NCBI RefSeq assembly: GCF_003663825.1
Contig: NZ_RCCC01000001.1
Coordinates: 1,372,501 to 1,436,500 of the forward strand
From: Acidovorax sp. 106
Lineage (GTDB): Bacteria > Pseudomonadota > Gammaproteobacteria > Burkholderiales > Burkholderiaceae_C
Reading direction: 5' to 3'
Length of the DNA: 64,000 nucleotides
Position 1 is the first letter of the stretch. Every line of letters begins with the position of its first letter. The notes under the pieces were generated by a model. The model saw nothing but the letters and a program-made list of their open reading frames with translations. It searched no databases and had not been told where the DNA came from. The position numbers and the translations under genes were made by a program. This document shows positions 39,648 through 48,481 of this stretch, one piece after another.

Positions 39648-40158
39648 GGGGCACCTCCAGCGGTGGGGACAACGGTGGGGAAAGCGGTGGGGGTAGAGCT
39701 TCACCGGGCGGCAGCAGCGGCAGGCGCAGCTCCACACGGTATTCACGTTCTTTGGGAAAGGCGTGGACCTTCAGGCCCGTGGTGTCTTCAATGCGCTGCA
39801 GCACCTCGCGGGCCTGCGCGGGCGACTCGGCCGCCACCACAAACCACATGTTCAGGGCGTGTTCGCGCCGGTAGTTGTGGGCCACCTCGGGCAGGGCGTT
39901 GACCTGCGCGGCCACGGCGTCAAACTGCGACTCGGGGGCCGACAAAGCGGCCAGCACAAACTGCCCGCCTGCGCGTTCGATCTGGAACAGCGGGCCAAAG
40001 CGGCTGAGGTAGCCGTCACCCAGCAAACGCTGCAGGCGTTGCAGCACGTCCTGCTCGGTGGTGCCCAGGGCCTGCGCCACGGCGGCATAGGGCTCGTCCA
40101 CCAGCGGAAAGCCGCCGTGCAAGTAGGCCATCAAACGCAGGTCGTCAATGGACGGCAT
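39628..40158 (-). CDS. nirG: Siroheme decarboxylase subunit NirG (AsnC-like)
   Basis: This 176-residue AsnC/Lrp-like subunit of siroheme decarboxylase has a winged helix (LMAYLHGGFPLVDEPYAAVA near residue 8) followed by a ligand domain with VAHNYRREHALNMWFVVAAE near 90, where the NYRREH-type segment contributes to the active site. A Pro-rich tail (about the last 30 residues) is extra and lies over the start of nirH. Start 40158 (MPSIDDLRL) overlaps the end of nirDL by 14 bases. Confidence 0.88.
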   Translation of the reverse strand: MPSIDDLRLMAYLHGGFPLVDEPYAAVAQALGTTEQDVLQRLQRLLGDGYLSRFGPLFQIERAGGQFVLAALSAPESQFDAVAAQVNALPEVAHNYRREHALNMWFVVAAESPAQAREVLQRIEDTTGLKVHAFPKEREYRVELRLPLLPPGEALPPPLSPPLSPPLEVPHGAGCV

Positions 40159-41281
40159 CGGCCACCCCCTGCACAACACCCTGCGGCGCCACCGGGGTGG
40201 CAGACCCAAAGCGGCGCCCCCCCGTTTGCTTGAAGCGGCGGCGCGAGAACAGCACCGCGCGCGGCACATCGGCCAGCCCACTGCGCTCCAGCGCGCTGGC
40301 CAGGACCTGCTCCACCGCCTGGCGGTGGGCGCCATGCACCATGAAATACAGGTTGTACGGCCAGCCCGTGGCGCGGGCACGGCGGTAGGCCAGGGTCACT
40401 CCCGGCTGGGCGGCCAGGGCGCGGCCTGCAGCATCCACCTGGGCATCTGGCACGTCCAGCACCGTCATGGCGTTGGCGGCAAAGCCCAGTTCGTGGTGTC
40501 GTACCACCACGCCAAAGCGGCTGAGCACGCCGGTGTGCACCCACTGCTGCAGGCGCGCCTGCACCTGTGCGGCGGTGGTGCCCAGGGCCTGCGCCCATGC
40601 GGCGTAGGGCTGCTCCACCAGGGGCAAACCCGCCTCGGCCAGCGCGGCCAGGGGCCAATCGGCATCGGCCAACACCGCCGTGGCCGCAGCGCGCGGGCCA
40701 TGGGGGGCTTGTGAGGCGGGCAGCGCAGCGCAGCCCACAGCGACGGGGCCAATGCACGGCACCGCTGTCAGGCCAGCCGCCAAGTCAAAGGCCAGGTCAA
40801 TGCGGTAGGGCTGCAGCATGGGCAGACGCAGTGCGCTCAGGCCCGTGGCAGCTTCCAGCTCCACCATCGCCTGCTCCACCTGCACTTCGCTGGCACCGGT
40901 CAGCACAAACCACAGGTTGTAGGTGTTTTCACGCTCGTAGTTGTGGTTAACGCCGGGGTGTGCCGAGACCACGGCGGCCACGGCCTCCAGCCGGTCGGGC
41001 GGCACGGCCATGGCGGCCAGCACCGAGGCACCGCCGCTGCCCGGCGCAAACACGGCGCCAATGCGGCTGAGGGCGCCCTCTTGCGCCAGCTGGCGGTAGG
41101 CCTGCAGCACCTGTGCGCTGGGCATGTCCAGGGCCGCGCCCACCACGGCAAACGGTTCATCGCACAGCGGAAAGCCGCGCTGCCAGGCGTTGAGCAGCGA
41201 CAGGCGCTGCGCGGGGCTGGGATAAGGGCTAGGGCTGGGGCTGCCCAGGGAAGGCACAGCAGGGTCGGGCACGGCTTGCAT
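40145..41281 (-). CDS. nirDL: Siroheme decarboxylase NirDL fusion
   Basis: This 378-residue protein has two AsnC-like units in tandem, a NirD-type half (about residues 20-175, with VNHNYERENTYNLWFVLTG) and a NirL-type half (about 210-370, with VRHHELGFAANAMTVLDV and YRRARATGWPYNLYFMVHG). The fused form is known in other denitrifiers. A Pro/Ser-rich leader precedes the first unit. Start at 41281 was chosen because upstream codons belong to nirF. It is separated from nirF by 1 base. Confidence 0.9.
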   Translation of the reverse strand: MQAVPDPAVPSLGSPSPSPYPSPAQRLSLLNAWQRGFPLCDEPFAVVGAALDMPSAQVLQAYRQLAQEGALSRIGAVFAPGSGGASVLAAMAVPPDRLEAVAAVVSAHPGVNHNYERENTYNLWFVLTGASEVQVEQAMVELEAATGLSALRLPMLQPYRIDLAFDLAAGLTAVPCIGPVAVGCAALPASQAPHGPRAAATAVLADADWPLAALAEAGLPLVEQPYAAWAQALGTTAAQVQARLQQWVHTGVLSRFGVVVRHHELGFAANAMTVLDVPDAQVDAAGRALAAQPGVTLAYRRARATGWPYNLYFMVHGAHRQAVEQVLASALERSGLADVPRAVLFSRRRFKQTGGRRFGSATPVAPQGVVQGVADAVH

Positions 41282-41282
41282 G

Positions 41283-42533
41283 TCAGAACCCCATGCGCTG
41301 CGCGCGCGCAGTGAAGAAGATGCCACTGGGGGCATCCACCGCCAGCGTGGCCAGGGTCTGACGCGTGGCGGTGTCGATGACGCGCACCAGGTGGTCGTCG
41401 CGGCAGCTGATCCACACCGTGTCGCCGCGTGGCGTGAACTCCATGTGCAGCACCGCCTTGCCGGGGCGCAGCGTGTCCACCACGCGCTGGCTGAGGGTGT
41501 CGATGACCTGCACCTGGTCATAGTCGGGCACGGCAAAGTTCACCCACACCTGGCGGCCATCAGGCCGTGCCATCACAAACACGGGCTGCCCCGCGACCGG
41601 GATGCGGCCCACCTCTTGCCAGGTGGTGGTGTCCACCACCAGCACCTCGTGGCGGCCAATGGCGGGCAGGTAGGCGTGGCGCCCGGCCACGGCCCAGCCG
41701 CGCAGGTGCGGCATCTTGTACACCGGCAAAGGCTGCTGGCCCCGGCCATAGCCCGCCAGAATGCGCCGCACCACGGGTTTGGGCTCCCACAGGTCCACCA
41801 TGGCCAGCCCGTCTTCGCCAAACAGGCCAGCGATGTAATAGCGCCCGTCGGGGGTGACCAGCGCGTCGTACGGCTGGCGGCCAATGCCTTCGAGGGTGTG
41901 CACGCGCGGGTGGGCGGGGTCGGCGCAGTCGGCCACGCAAATGGCGTCGGCATCGAACAGGCTGTAGGCAAAGCGGCGCTGGGGCAAGTCCACCAGACCC
42001 ACCACCCGCGAACGCTGGTCGTTGCCCTTGCCGTAGGTGGCGGGCAGGTCGGCCAGCAGGTCCAGCGTTTTCGCGTCAAACACCTTCACGCCGCCGGGCA
42101 CATAGTTTTGCGCCGCCACCAGCGTGCCATCGGCGCTGATGGCGCCACCAATCGAGTTGCCGGCCTGCATCACCCGGTGCACCGTGCGCTCGCGCAGCAG
42201 GTCCACCTGCGTGAGACCGCCATCGCGCCCGAACACATAGGCATAGCGCCCATCGCGCGAGAACACCACCGAGGCGTGCGACAGATCACCCAGCCCGCCC
42301 ACCTCGCCCAGCAAGCTGCGCTGGCTGGTGTTGACCACCGTGATGGCGCCCCGTGCGCGCTGGATGACCACGCCCAGATCGCCCGTGCCGCGCAGGGTGT
42401 CGGCGGCAGGTGCAGCGCCGTCGGCCAGGGCCGCGCAGCCGCTGGCCCACAGGGGAGAGGCCGCCACCACGGAGCTGGCCATCACGGACAGCCAGCCGCG
42501 CCGGTGGACGCTAGGGAGGATGGATCGGTTCAT
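41283..42533 (-). CDS. nirF: Heme d1 biosynthesis protein NirF
   Basis: This 416-residue periplasmic beta-propeller protein is needed late in heme d1 formation and binds d1 precursors and NirN/NirS partners. It has an N-terminal export signal with a possible lipobox near Cys33 (PLWASGCAALADG), which would anchor it as a lipoprotein. Propeller blades follow with FSRDGRYAYVFGRDGGL, YVPGGVKVFD, ALVTPDGRYYIAGL and FAVPDYDQVQVIDT. The final blade ends near ARAQRMGF. It overlaps nirC by 4 bases (ATGA). The length is typical of NirF. Confidence 0.93.
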   Translation of the reverse strand: MNRSILPSVHRRGWLSVMASSVVAASPLWASGCAALADGAAPAADTLRGTGDLGVVIQRARGAITVVNTSQRSLLGEVGGLGDLSHASVVFSRDGRYAYVFGRDGGLTQVDLLRERTVHRVMQAGNSIGGAISADGTLVAAQNYVPGGVKVFDAKTLDLLADLPATYGKGNDQRSRVVGLVDLPQRRFAYSLFDADAICVADCADPAHPRVHTLEGIGRQPYDALVTPDGRYYIAGLFGEDGLAMVDLWEPKPVVRRILAGYGRGQQPLPVYKMPHLRGWAVAGRHAYLPAIGRHEVLVVDTTTWQEVGRIPVAGQPVFVMARPDGRQVWVNFAVPDYDQVQVIDTLSQRVVDTLRPGKAVLHMEFTPRGDTVWISCRDDHLVRVIDTATRQTLATLAVDAPSGIFFTARAQRMGF

Positions 42534-42940
42534 CGCGCGGGTCTCCGGGGTTCTTCAGGAAAGCCATCGGCCAGTTGCTGCGCAACCCACTGGGCTTCGT
42601 CCTGGGTGAGCATGGCGCTCCAGCCCGGCATGGGGGTGCCAGGGCGGCCGCCGTAGATGGTGGAAGCCATGGACAGCAGGGGCTTGCCCTCCAGCGCCTG
42701 GGGCGTGAGGGCCGGGCCCAGCCCGCCCGTCAGGCGCATGCCGTGGCACGAGCCGCAGTCTTGCCGCACCATGCGCACCAGCGCGCCCTGGCGCTCGGGG
42801 CTGGGGGCAGCCGGTGCGGGTTGGGTAGGCTGCGCGGCAGCCATGCCCGCCAGCCCCAGGCCGGCACACCAGGCCAGACAGGCGGCGCCCAGGCGCGCAC
42901 GCACCGGGCTGGCCTGCGGGGAGAGGGGGTTGTGTGTCAT
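42530..42940 (-). CDS. nirC: Cytochrome c, NirC-like
   Basis: This 136-residue periplasmic c-type cytochrome has a signal peptide (hydrophobic ACLAWCAGLGLAGMAAAQ) and a single heme-binding CGSCHG near residue 63; a Met ligand is probably in GTPMPGWSAML near 105. It is the electron donor type gene (cytochrome c55x) found with nirF. Start at 42940 (MTHNPLSPQ) was chosen over Met 15 codons upstream because the signal peptide begins here. It is the first gene of the minus-strand nir operon, 4-base overlap with nirF. Confidence 0.9.
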   Translation of the reverse strand: MTHNPLSPQASPVRARLGAACLAWCAGLGLAGMAAAQPTQPAPAAPSPERQGALVRMVRQDCGSCHGMRLTGGLGPALTPQALEGKPLLSMASTIYGGRPGTPMPGWSAMLTQDEAQWVAQQLADGFPEEPRRPAR

Positions 42941-43045
42941 GTCTTCACCGTGGGGAGCGTGGGCGGCGTGGCATGTGCAAGACAAGTGCTTGCCCTGCGC
43001 AGACCGTCACCGCCAATGAACGCATCGTCTCGCGGCTTGCATGCG

Positions 43046-43071
43046 CCGACCTTGAACTAAGTCAAGGTCGG
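43046..43071. promoter_or_regulatory. FNR/DNR-type palindrome between nirC and nirE
   Basis: CCGACCTTGA-N6-TCAAGGTCGG is a perfect inverted repeat whose centre TTGAACTAAGTCAA (43052-43065) resembles TTGAT-N4-ATCAA. It lies between the divergent nirC and nirE operons and could activate both under low oxygen or nitric oxide. The protein that binds it is not shown. Confidence 0.7.
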
Positions 43072-43126
43072 GCGGTGCATTGCGTTTAAACATCGGGCCT
43101 GTTCCCATCACACAACGAGATCCACG

Positions 43127-44002
43127 ATGAGCCCGATGAACAACGCGACCGGCACCGCCGCAGACAGGGCCTGCGCGGCCCAAAGCCCATGCCCGCAGGC
43201 GGGTCATGTCACGCTGGTGGGCGCGGGCCCCGGCGACCCGGATCTGCTCACCCGCAAGGCCTACCGCGCGTTGCAAAGCGCCACCCTGGTGCTGTACGAC
43301 CACCTGGTCGGCCCCGCCGTGCTGGACTGCATCGCCCCCGATGCAGAGCGCATCTATGTGGGCAAGGAATCCTCGCGCCACACCCTGCCGCAAGAGCAGA
43401 TCATTGAACTGATGGTGCGCCTGGCCCAAAGCGGCCGTAGCCTGGTGCGCCTGAAGGGCGGCGACTGCTACATTTTTGGGCGCGGCGGTGAAGAGGTGCA
43501 GGCCCTGGCGCAAGCGGGCATTGGCTTTGATGTGGTGCCGGGCATCACGGCTGCGCAGGGCGCTGGGGCCTCGGTGGGCATACCGCTCACGCACCGCGAC
43601 CACGCCTGCACCCTGGTGTTTGCCACGGGCCACCTGCGCGAAGACCGCACCGTGGGGCTGGACTGGGAACTACTGGCCCGCCCCCGCCAAACCGTGGTGA
43701 TCTACATGGGTGTGGGCGCCCTGCCCGCCATCTGCAGCCAGCTCATCGCTCACGGCCTGCCCGCCGACACGCCCGCCGCCGTGGTGGAAAACGCCACGCT
43801 GCCCACCGAGCGCTGCCTGGCCGCCACCCTGGCCACCCTGCCCGCCCTGGCCGTGGCCGAGAAGGTGCAGCCCCCCGCCCTCATCATGGTGGGCCAGGTG
43901 GTGCAACTGCACCCCTTGCTGTCCCGCCCTGGCATCGCCTTGCAAGCCCAGCCTGCCGCAGCAGAAGCAGCCTGCCAGACGTCGGAGCTGGTCACTGCCT
44001 GA
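43127..44002 (+). CDS. nirE: Uroporphyrinogen-III C-methyltransferase (NirE type)
   Basis: This 291-residue SAM-dependent methyltransferase makes precorrin-2, the first step from uroporphyrinogen III to siroheme and heme d1. Motifs are LVGAGPGDPDLLTRKAYRAL near residue 26 (SAM-binding), GGDCYIFGRGGEEV near 105, PGITAAQGAGASVGIPLTHR near 125, and YMGVGALPAI near 190. Divergent orientation to the nir operon makes NirE more likely than a cobalamin gene. The C-terminal ~20 residues are an Ala-rich tail. Met4 at 43136 is an alternative start. Confidence 0.88.
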   Translation: MSPMNNATGTAADRACAAQSPCPQAGHVTLVGAGPGDPDLLTRKAYRALQSATLVLYDHLVGPAVLDCIAPDAERIYVGKESSRHTLPQEQIIELMVRLAQSGRSLVRLKGGDCYIFGRGGEEVQALAQAGIGFDVVPGITAAQGAGASVGIPLTHRDHACTLVFATGHLREDRTVGLDWELLARPRQTVVIYMGVGALPAICSQLIAHGLPADTPAAVVENATLPTERCLAATLATLPALAVAEKVQPPALIMVGQVVQLHPLLSRPGIALQAQPAAAEAACQTSELVTA

Positions 44003-44010
44003 GCGGGCTA

Positions 44011-44066
44011 AACGCTATTGTTTATATAGCTGCTCACGCTTATTTAACAAGCGCTAGAGGCCATTT
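44011..44066. repeat. Dispersed repeat copy 4
   Basis: TATAGCTGCTCACGCTTATT plus TAACAAGCGCTAGAGGCCA is a well-conserved copy downstream of nirE. The rest of 44067-44256 shows no convincing gene. Confidence 0.8.
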
Positions 44067-44256
44067 TCATGCTTAACCAGGCCCTGCTGGGCCTGCGGGT
44101 GCTGCGCCACGTCCATCGCACCACCGGCAGGTTGGCCGGGCCGCAGATGCGGCAACGGAAGCCGACGCTCTCCTACACCGCCCCTGGCAGCGCGGTGCTA
44201 CAACCGTGGCTGGCCTGTGCGCCCCCTCGCCAGCGCACCTTCAGCACCACCCCGCC

Positions 44257-45138
44257 ATGCCCGACGCCCCCCGCCTCAAAATCGGCCTGTCCGCCTGCTT
44301 CCAGCACGCCGACCCCACCCGCCCCCTGTTCACCAACAAAACGCTGCAGTACGTCGAGCAATCCATCGCGCACTGGATCATGTCGTCCGGCGCCATCGTC
44401 GTGATGGTGCCCTGCCCCACGGGCGAGACGGCGCGCGGCGACGTCACGCTGCAGCACTATGCCGAATGGCTCGATGGTGTGGTGATGCACGGCGGCGCCG
44501 ACGTGTGGCCCGGCAACTATGGCGAAGAACCTCTGCGTGAAGAGTGGGTGGGCGACCGCGTGCGCGACATCTACGACCTGGCCCTGGTCAAAGCCTTTGC
44601 CGAAGTGGGCAAACCCATCTTTGGCGTGTGCCGGGGCCTGCAGCTGATCAACGTGGCCTTTGGCGGCGCGCTGTACCAGGACATCGAAACCCAGCACCCC
44701 GGCGCACGGCAGCACCGCAACGCCACCACCTACGACCAGCACTTCCACGACATCCAGATCGTGCCCGGCTCGCGCCTGGCCCAGCTCTACCCCGACGCAC
44801 CCCGAGCGCGCGTGAACAGCATCCACCACCAGGGCATCAAGCGTGTGGCACCCGAGTTTGAGGTCGAAGCGCTGAGCGAACCCGACGGCGTGCCCGAGGC
44901 CATCCGCCTCAAGCCCGCCCCAGGGCGCGGCTACATCGCGGCCACCCAGTGGCACCCGGAGTTCCACAAAAAGGGCTCGGACACGCTGGACGACACGGCC
45001 ATCCTGCAGGACTTTTTGGCGGCTTGCGTGGAGGCACGCAAGCACCCGGTGCGGCCGGGCAAGCCGGTGGGACTCAAGGATCGGGCGACACGGTTGTTGC
45101 GGGGAGCGTTGCGGCGGGACCGGGCGCAGTCCCAGTGA
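44257..45138 (+). CDS. Gamma-glutamyl-gamma-aminobutyrate hydrolase family protein (PuuD-like)
   Basis: This 293-residue class I glutamine amidotransferase-fold hydrolase probably cleaves a gamma-glutamyl conjugate. The catalytic Cys is in FGVCRGLQLINVAFGG near residue 125, and the His/Glu pair in ATQWHPEFH near 235. Length is ~40 residues more than E. coli PuuD because of an Arg-rich C-terminal tail. Start at 44257 (MPDAPRLKIGLSA) is at the domain start. It is not in a puu cluster; the substrate is therefore uncertain. It has no signal peptide. Confidence 0.83.
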   Translation: MPDAPRLKIGLSACFQHADPTRPLFTNKTLQYVEQSIAHWIMSSGAIVVMVPCPTGETARGDVTLQHYAEWLDGVVMHGGADVWPGNYGEEPLREEWVGDRVRDIYDLALVKAFAEVGKPIFGVCRGLQLINVAFGGALYQDIETQHPGARQHRNATTYDQHFHDIQIVPGSRLAQLYPDAPRARVNSIHHQGIKRVAPEFEVEALSEPDGVPEAIRLKPAPGRGYIAATQWHPEFHKKGSDTLDDTAILQDFLAACVEARKHPVRPGKPVGLKDRATRLLRGALRRDRAQSQ

Positions 45139-45216
45139 GCGCTGGCCCGCACTGAACCCCGGTGCGCTTTGGGGCACCGATGCACAGCCGACCTCCTGCA
45201 CGCCTCAGCGCTTAAC

Positions 45217-45948
45217 ATGCGCGGCATGCGCATCGCCGTCCTATCCGACATCCATGGCAACCTGGCCGCCCTGCACGCCGTGGCTGCAGACCTGTGCACG
45301 CGGGGTGTAGACACTGTGGTCAACCTGGGCGACAGCGTTTCCGGCCCCTTGCTCCCCCTCGGAACAGCGCAATACCTGATGGCGCAGGACTGGGTGCACC
45401 TCGCAGGCAACCATGAGCGGCAGTTGCTGCACCTGAGCCCCACCGCCAGCTTTTCAGACCAGTACGCCCACGCCCAGCTCAGCCCCCGCGAGCTGGAATG
45501 GATGGCCCGCCTGCCACACACCCATTTCCTGACCGACCAGATCCTGCTTTGCCACGGCGCGCCGGGCGTGGACCACCTGGCGCTGCTTCAGACAGCAGAG
45601 CGCCCAGCCACCGCCAGCGAGATCGAAGAGCGACTGGGCGGGCACCGCGCAGAACTCATCCTGTGCGGCCACACCCATGTGGCCCGCAGCGTGCGCACCG
45701 CCCAGGGCGGTCTGATCGTCAACCCTGGCAGCGTGGGCTTGCAAGCCTTTGCGGACGACCACCCCTACCCCCATGTGGTCGAATCACGCTCGCCCGATGC
45801 GCGCTACGCCATCGTGGAACGCGGCCCGGCGGGCTGGACCAGCCAGTTGCTAACGGTGCCCTACGCACACCAGACCATGGCAGAACTTGCCCGCCAAAGA
45901 AACCGCCCGGACTGGGCCCACGCCCTGCTGACCGGATACGCGCCATGA
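45217..45948 (+). CDS. Metallophosphoesterase (YfcE/MJ0936-like)
   Basis: This 243-residue binuclear metal phosphodiesterase family protein has ordered motifs: SDIHGN near residue 11, LGDSVSGP near 36, GNHE near 65, LCHGAP near 110 and CGHTHVARS near 150. Such proteins cleave phosphodiesters, some in cAMP or RNA turnover. Starts at 45217 and 45226 are both possible. It is coupled by an ATGA overlap to the isochorismatase-like gene. The last ~35 residues form a helical tail. Confidence 0.85.
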   Translation: MRGMRIAVLSDIHGNLAALHAVAADLCTRGVDTVVNLGDSVSGPLLPLGTAQYLMAQDWVHLAGNHERQLLHLSPTASFSDQYAHAQLSPRELEWMARLPHTHFLTDQILLCHGAPGVDHLALLQTAERPATASEIEERLGGHRAELILCGHTHVARSVRTAQGGLIVNPGSVGLQAFADDHPYPHVVESRSPDARYAIVERGPAGWTSQLLTVPYAHQTMAELARQRNRPDWAHALLTGYAP

Positions 45949-46499
45949 CCCATCCAGAAGCCACATCCCACCACGCGGCGCTCCTCATCATCGACATGCA
46001 AAAAGGCATGGCCCGCCCGGCGCAGCGCAACAACCCCGTGGCGGAATCGAACATCGCCCGGCTGCTGCAGCACTGGCGCCAGCGCGGCCAGCCGGTGGTG
46101 CATGTGCGCCACCTCTCGCTCACACCAGGGTCACCTTTCTGGCCCGGCCAAAGCGGCGTGGAATTTCAAGAGGCTCTGCTACCCCAAGCCTCAGAGCACG
46201 TGGTGGACAAGCACGTGACCGACGCCTTCGCCCACAGCGGGCTGGAGCGCTGGCTGCACCAGCGCGGCATACGCTCGCTGATCTTTACGGGCGTGAGCAC
46301 CAACATGTCGGTGGAAGCCAGCGTGCGCAGCGCCGCCTGCCTGGGCTTGCAATGCACGGTGGTGGCCGATGCCTGCTACACCTTTGACCGCCCTGACCTG
46401 GACGGCACGCCCCGCAGTGCCGAGGACATTCACCGGGTGTCGCTGGCCAACCTGCAGGGGGAATACGCACGGATCTTGCAGACTGCCGATCTGGTGTAA
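45945..46499 (+). CDS. Isochorismatase-family hydrolase with Ser in the nucleophile position
   Basis: This 184-residue cysteine-hydrolase fold protein has the catalytic Asp in LLIIDMQKGMA (near residue 17) and Lys in VDKHVTDAF (near 87). The nucleophile loop reads FTGVSTNMSVEASVRSA (near 115): the position usually holding Cys (NVCVE) holds Ser, encoded TCG. Such Ser variants form a subgroup of the family, and the chemistry may differ. It is translationally coupled to the preceding phosphoesterase gene. Substrate is unknown. Confidence 0.83.
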   Translation: MTHPEATSHHAALLIIDMQKGMARPAQRNNPVAESNIARLLQHWRQRGQPVVHVRHLSLTPGSPFWPGQSGVEFQEALLPQASEHVVDKHVTDAFAHSGLERWLHQRGIRSLIFTGVSTNMSVEASVRSAACLGLQCTVVADACYTFDRPDLDGTPRSAEDIHRVSLANLQGEYARILQTADLV

Positions 46500-46563
46500 A
46501 CCATCCCCTCCACAGCCCTCGCATACTGATGGCATTTGCAACCAACCAGCCGAAGAATCTGCA

Positions 46564-47022
46564 GTGATTGCATTCATCAAATCAGCCCGTGAATGGTGGC
46601 TAGGAACTGGCATTGCACTTGTCTTGGTTTCTCTGGCACTGGGGGGAACTGAGGCATACGAGCTTGCTGAAGTACGCACCCTGTCTACCGCTGATGCGGT
46701 ACCGGTCAAAGGCACCATGAAAGTGACGGCTAAGCGGCTTACGCTGCGCAATGCCCACGAAGTAGCGCTTGACTGCCCCACAAGTCGATGCGGCTACCCC
46801 GGAGCAGGCGCTGATGAGGGCAAAGATGTGACTGCACACGTGTCAAACGGTCGTATCGTTGCGGTCGTTGTGCAAGGCAAGTACCGTGACACCCTCAGCG
46901 CGGTCAAAGAACAAAAAAGCAATCGGCTCGCCTGGTATGTCTGTCAATTGATCGTTGGAGCGGGCATTGCTTATCTGGCAATGGCATCAAGGCCCAAACC
47001 TGCGCTCCTCATGTCCGGATAA
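46564..47022 (+). CDS. Hypothetical two-helix membrane protein
   Basis: I do not recognise this 152-residue protein. A hydrophobic segment at about residues 12-30 (WWLGTGIALVLVSLALGG) and another near 126-142 (VCQLIVGAGIAYLAMA) bracket a ~95-residue hydrophilic middle region, an arrangement like DUF3592-type proteins. The start GTG at 46564 is a choice: the open frame upstream has no other reasonable site. The gene has lower GC than its neighbours. It stands between the isochorismatase-like gene and the convergent LysR gene. Confidence 0.55.
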   Translation: MIAFIKSAREWWLGTGIALVLVSLALGGTEAYELAEVRTLSTADAVPVKGTMKVTAKRLTLRNAHEVALDCPTSRCGYPGAGADEGKDVTAHVSNGRIVAVVVQGKYRDTLSAVKEQKSNRLAWYVCQLIVGAGIAYLAMASRPKPALLMSG

Positions 47023-47076
47023 GACACTGAGGTTGAACAAACGCACAACACCTTGGGCTTCGCATCCAGCCAATGC

Positions 47077-48003
47077 TCACACACCAGCAGATGTAGAAAC
47101 CTCGCGTAACACCGGCCCCACCACCCCCTCCACCTCCGCCCTGAGCCACCGGTGCGCCGCATCCTGCTGATACCGCGCATGCCAGATCAGGTACATCGGC
47201 ATGGCCGGGCACACCACGGGCACGGACGCGCTGGCCAGGCCTGCCAGGGCTGTGCGGGCCAGCAGCGACGGGGCCGTGGTGAGCAGCGCGGTGCCACGCA
47301 CAAAGGCCGGTAGCGCCGCAAAGCCCGGCACGCGCACGGCGAAGCGGCGGCGCACGCCACGGGCCAGCAGCTGGCGGTCCAGGTCCAGCCCCCGGTGCGC
47401 TTCATAGGCCACGGTGGCGTGGTCGGCGGCCAGGTAGTCGGCCTCGGTGGCGGGGGCGCTGCGCACGCTGGCGTCGTAGAACACGCGGTACTGGTCTTCA
47501 AACAGGCGCTTTTGCACGATGTCGGTGCCGTCCGGCGGGCGGGGGCTGATGACGAGCTGGCACGCGTCTGAGCGCAACAACTCGGCGCTGGGTGCGCCGC
47601 TGGGCACAATGCGCAGGGTGACGCCCGGTGCGGCGCTGCGCAGGCGCGCGGCCAGGGCGGGCAGCAGCAAATCGCGCTGGAAGTCGTTGGCCGCAATCGT
47701 CAGCTCGGTCTGCCACTGCATCGGTTCAAACTCGGCCCCTTGGGCAAACAGTTGCATCTGGTGCAGCATGTCGCGCGCAGGCTGGGCCAGCGCCTCGGCC
47801 CGTGCGGTGGGCACGATGCCGCGCCCGCGCTTCACAAACAGCGGGTCGCCGGTGATGGCGCGCAGCTTGTCCAGCAGGTGGCTTACGGCCGACTGGGTAA
47901 CACCCAGGCGCTCGGCGGCGGCGGTGATGCTGCCGGTTTCCAGCACGGCCAGCAGCAGTTGCAGCAGGTGGCCGTCCAACTGCGATCCATCGAATTTGCT
48001 CAT
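47077..48003 (-). CDS. LysR-family transcriptional regulator
   Basis: This 308-residue regulator has a winged helix with LLQLLLAVLETGSITAAAERL, the recognition helix GVTQSAVSHLLDKLRAITGD and FVKRGRGIVPTARAEALA. The effector domain follows from about residue 90. It is closer to the NodD/NahR-like type with the N-terminal DGHLL segment. Start at 48003 (MSKFDGSQLD) is chosen, with 48030 and 48045 as alternatives. It is divergent from the second LigA/LigB gene pair, 85 bases away, and is its likely regulator. Confidence 0.88.
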   Translation of the reverse strand: MSKFDGSQLDGHLLQLLLAVLETGSITAAAERLGVTQSAVSHLLDKLRAITGDPLFVKRGRGIVPTARAEALAQPARDMLHQMQLFAQGAEFEPMQWQTELTIAANDFQRDLLLPALAARLRSAAPGVTLRIVPSGAPSAELLRSDACQLVISPRPPDGTDIVQKRLFEDQYRVFYDASVRSAPATEADYLAADHATVAYEAHRGLDLDRQLLARGVRRRFAVRVPGFAALPAFVRGTALLTTAPSLLARTALAGLASASVPVVCPAMPMYLIWHARYQQDAAHRWLRAEVEGVVGPVLREVSTSAGV

Positions 48004-48088
48004 GGGTTTGATGATCTTTTCGGGCTTCATCTTTGGCAATGGCATCGCGACACTGCGGGCTGACCCAGATCAAGACCCGGAGACTTCC

Positions 48089-48439
48089 ATGCCTTCCCCA
48101 CTGCCCCCGATTCCCGGCACCACGCCGTTCGATGGCGACCAGGCCCGCAAGGGCTATGCGCTGAACAAGATGTGCTTTTCGTTCAACGACGAGGCCAACC
48201 GCAAGGCCTTCCTGGCCGACGAAGAGGCGTACATGAAGCAATACGGCCTGAACGCGCAGCAGGCCGCCGCCATCCGCGCCAAGAACGTGCTGCAGCTCAT
48301 TGCCGCAGGCGGCAACGCCTACTACCTGGCCAAGTTCGCGGGCATCTTCAAGCTGGACATGCAGGACATCGGCGCGCAGCAGACGGGCATGACCAAAGAC
48401 GAATTCAAGGCGATGCTGGTGGCGGCAGGTCGGGACTGA
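48089..48439 (+). CDS. Extradiol dioxygenase alpha subunit (LigA-like), second copy
   Basis: This 116-residue protein has the LigA fold: GTTPFDGDQARKGYALNKMCF near residue 10, NDEANRKAFLADEEAYMKQYGL and AAGGNAYYLAKFAGIF near 75. It is shorter than PmdA (146 residues) and lacks its basic tail. GGAG 7 bases before the ATG at 48089 supports the start. It pairs with the LigB-like gene 237 bases downstream, but a REP-like element lies between them. The substrate could be protocatechuate, gallate or a methylated relative. Confidence 0.85.
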   Translation: MPSPLPPIPGTTPFDGDQARKGYALNKMCFSFNDEANRKAFLADEEAYMKQYGLNAQQAAAIRAKNVLQLIAAGGNAYYLAKFAGIFKLDMQDIGAQQTGMTKDEFKAMLVAAGRD

Positions 48440-48481
48440 CCGGCGCTGCGCTCAGCCTACCTCTTGCCAGCACCACTTCAC

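Noticed and set aside
41280..42656. A 458-codon plus-strand open frame
   Set aside because: It is antisense to nirF, whose propeller motifs and position leave no doubt about the coding strand.
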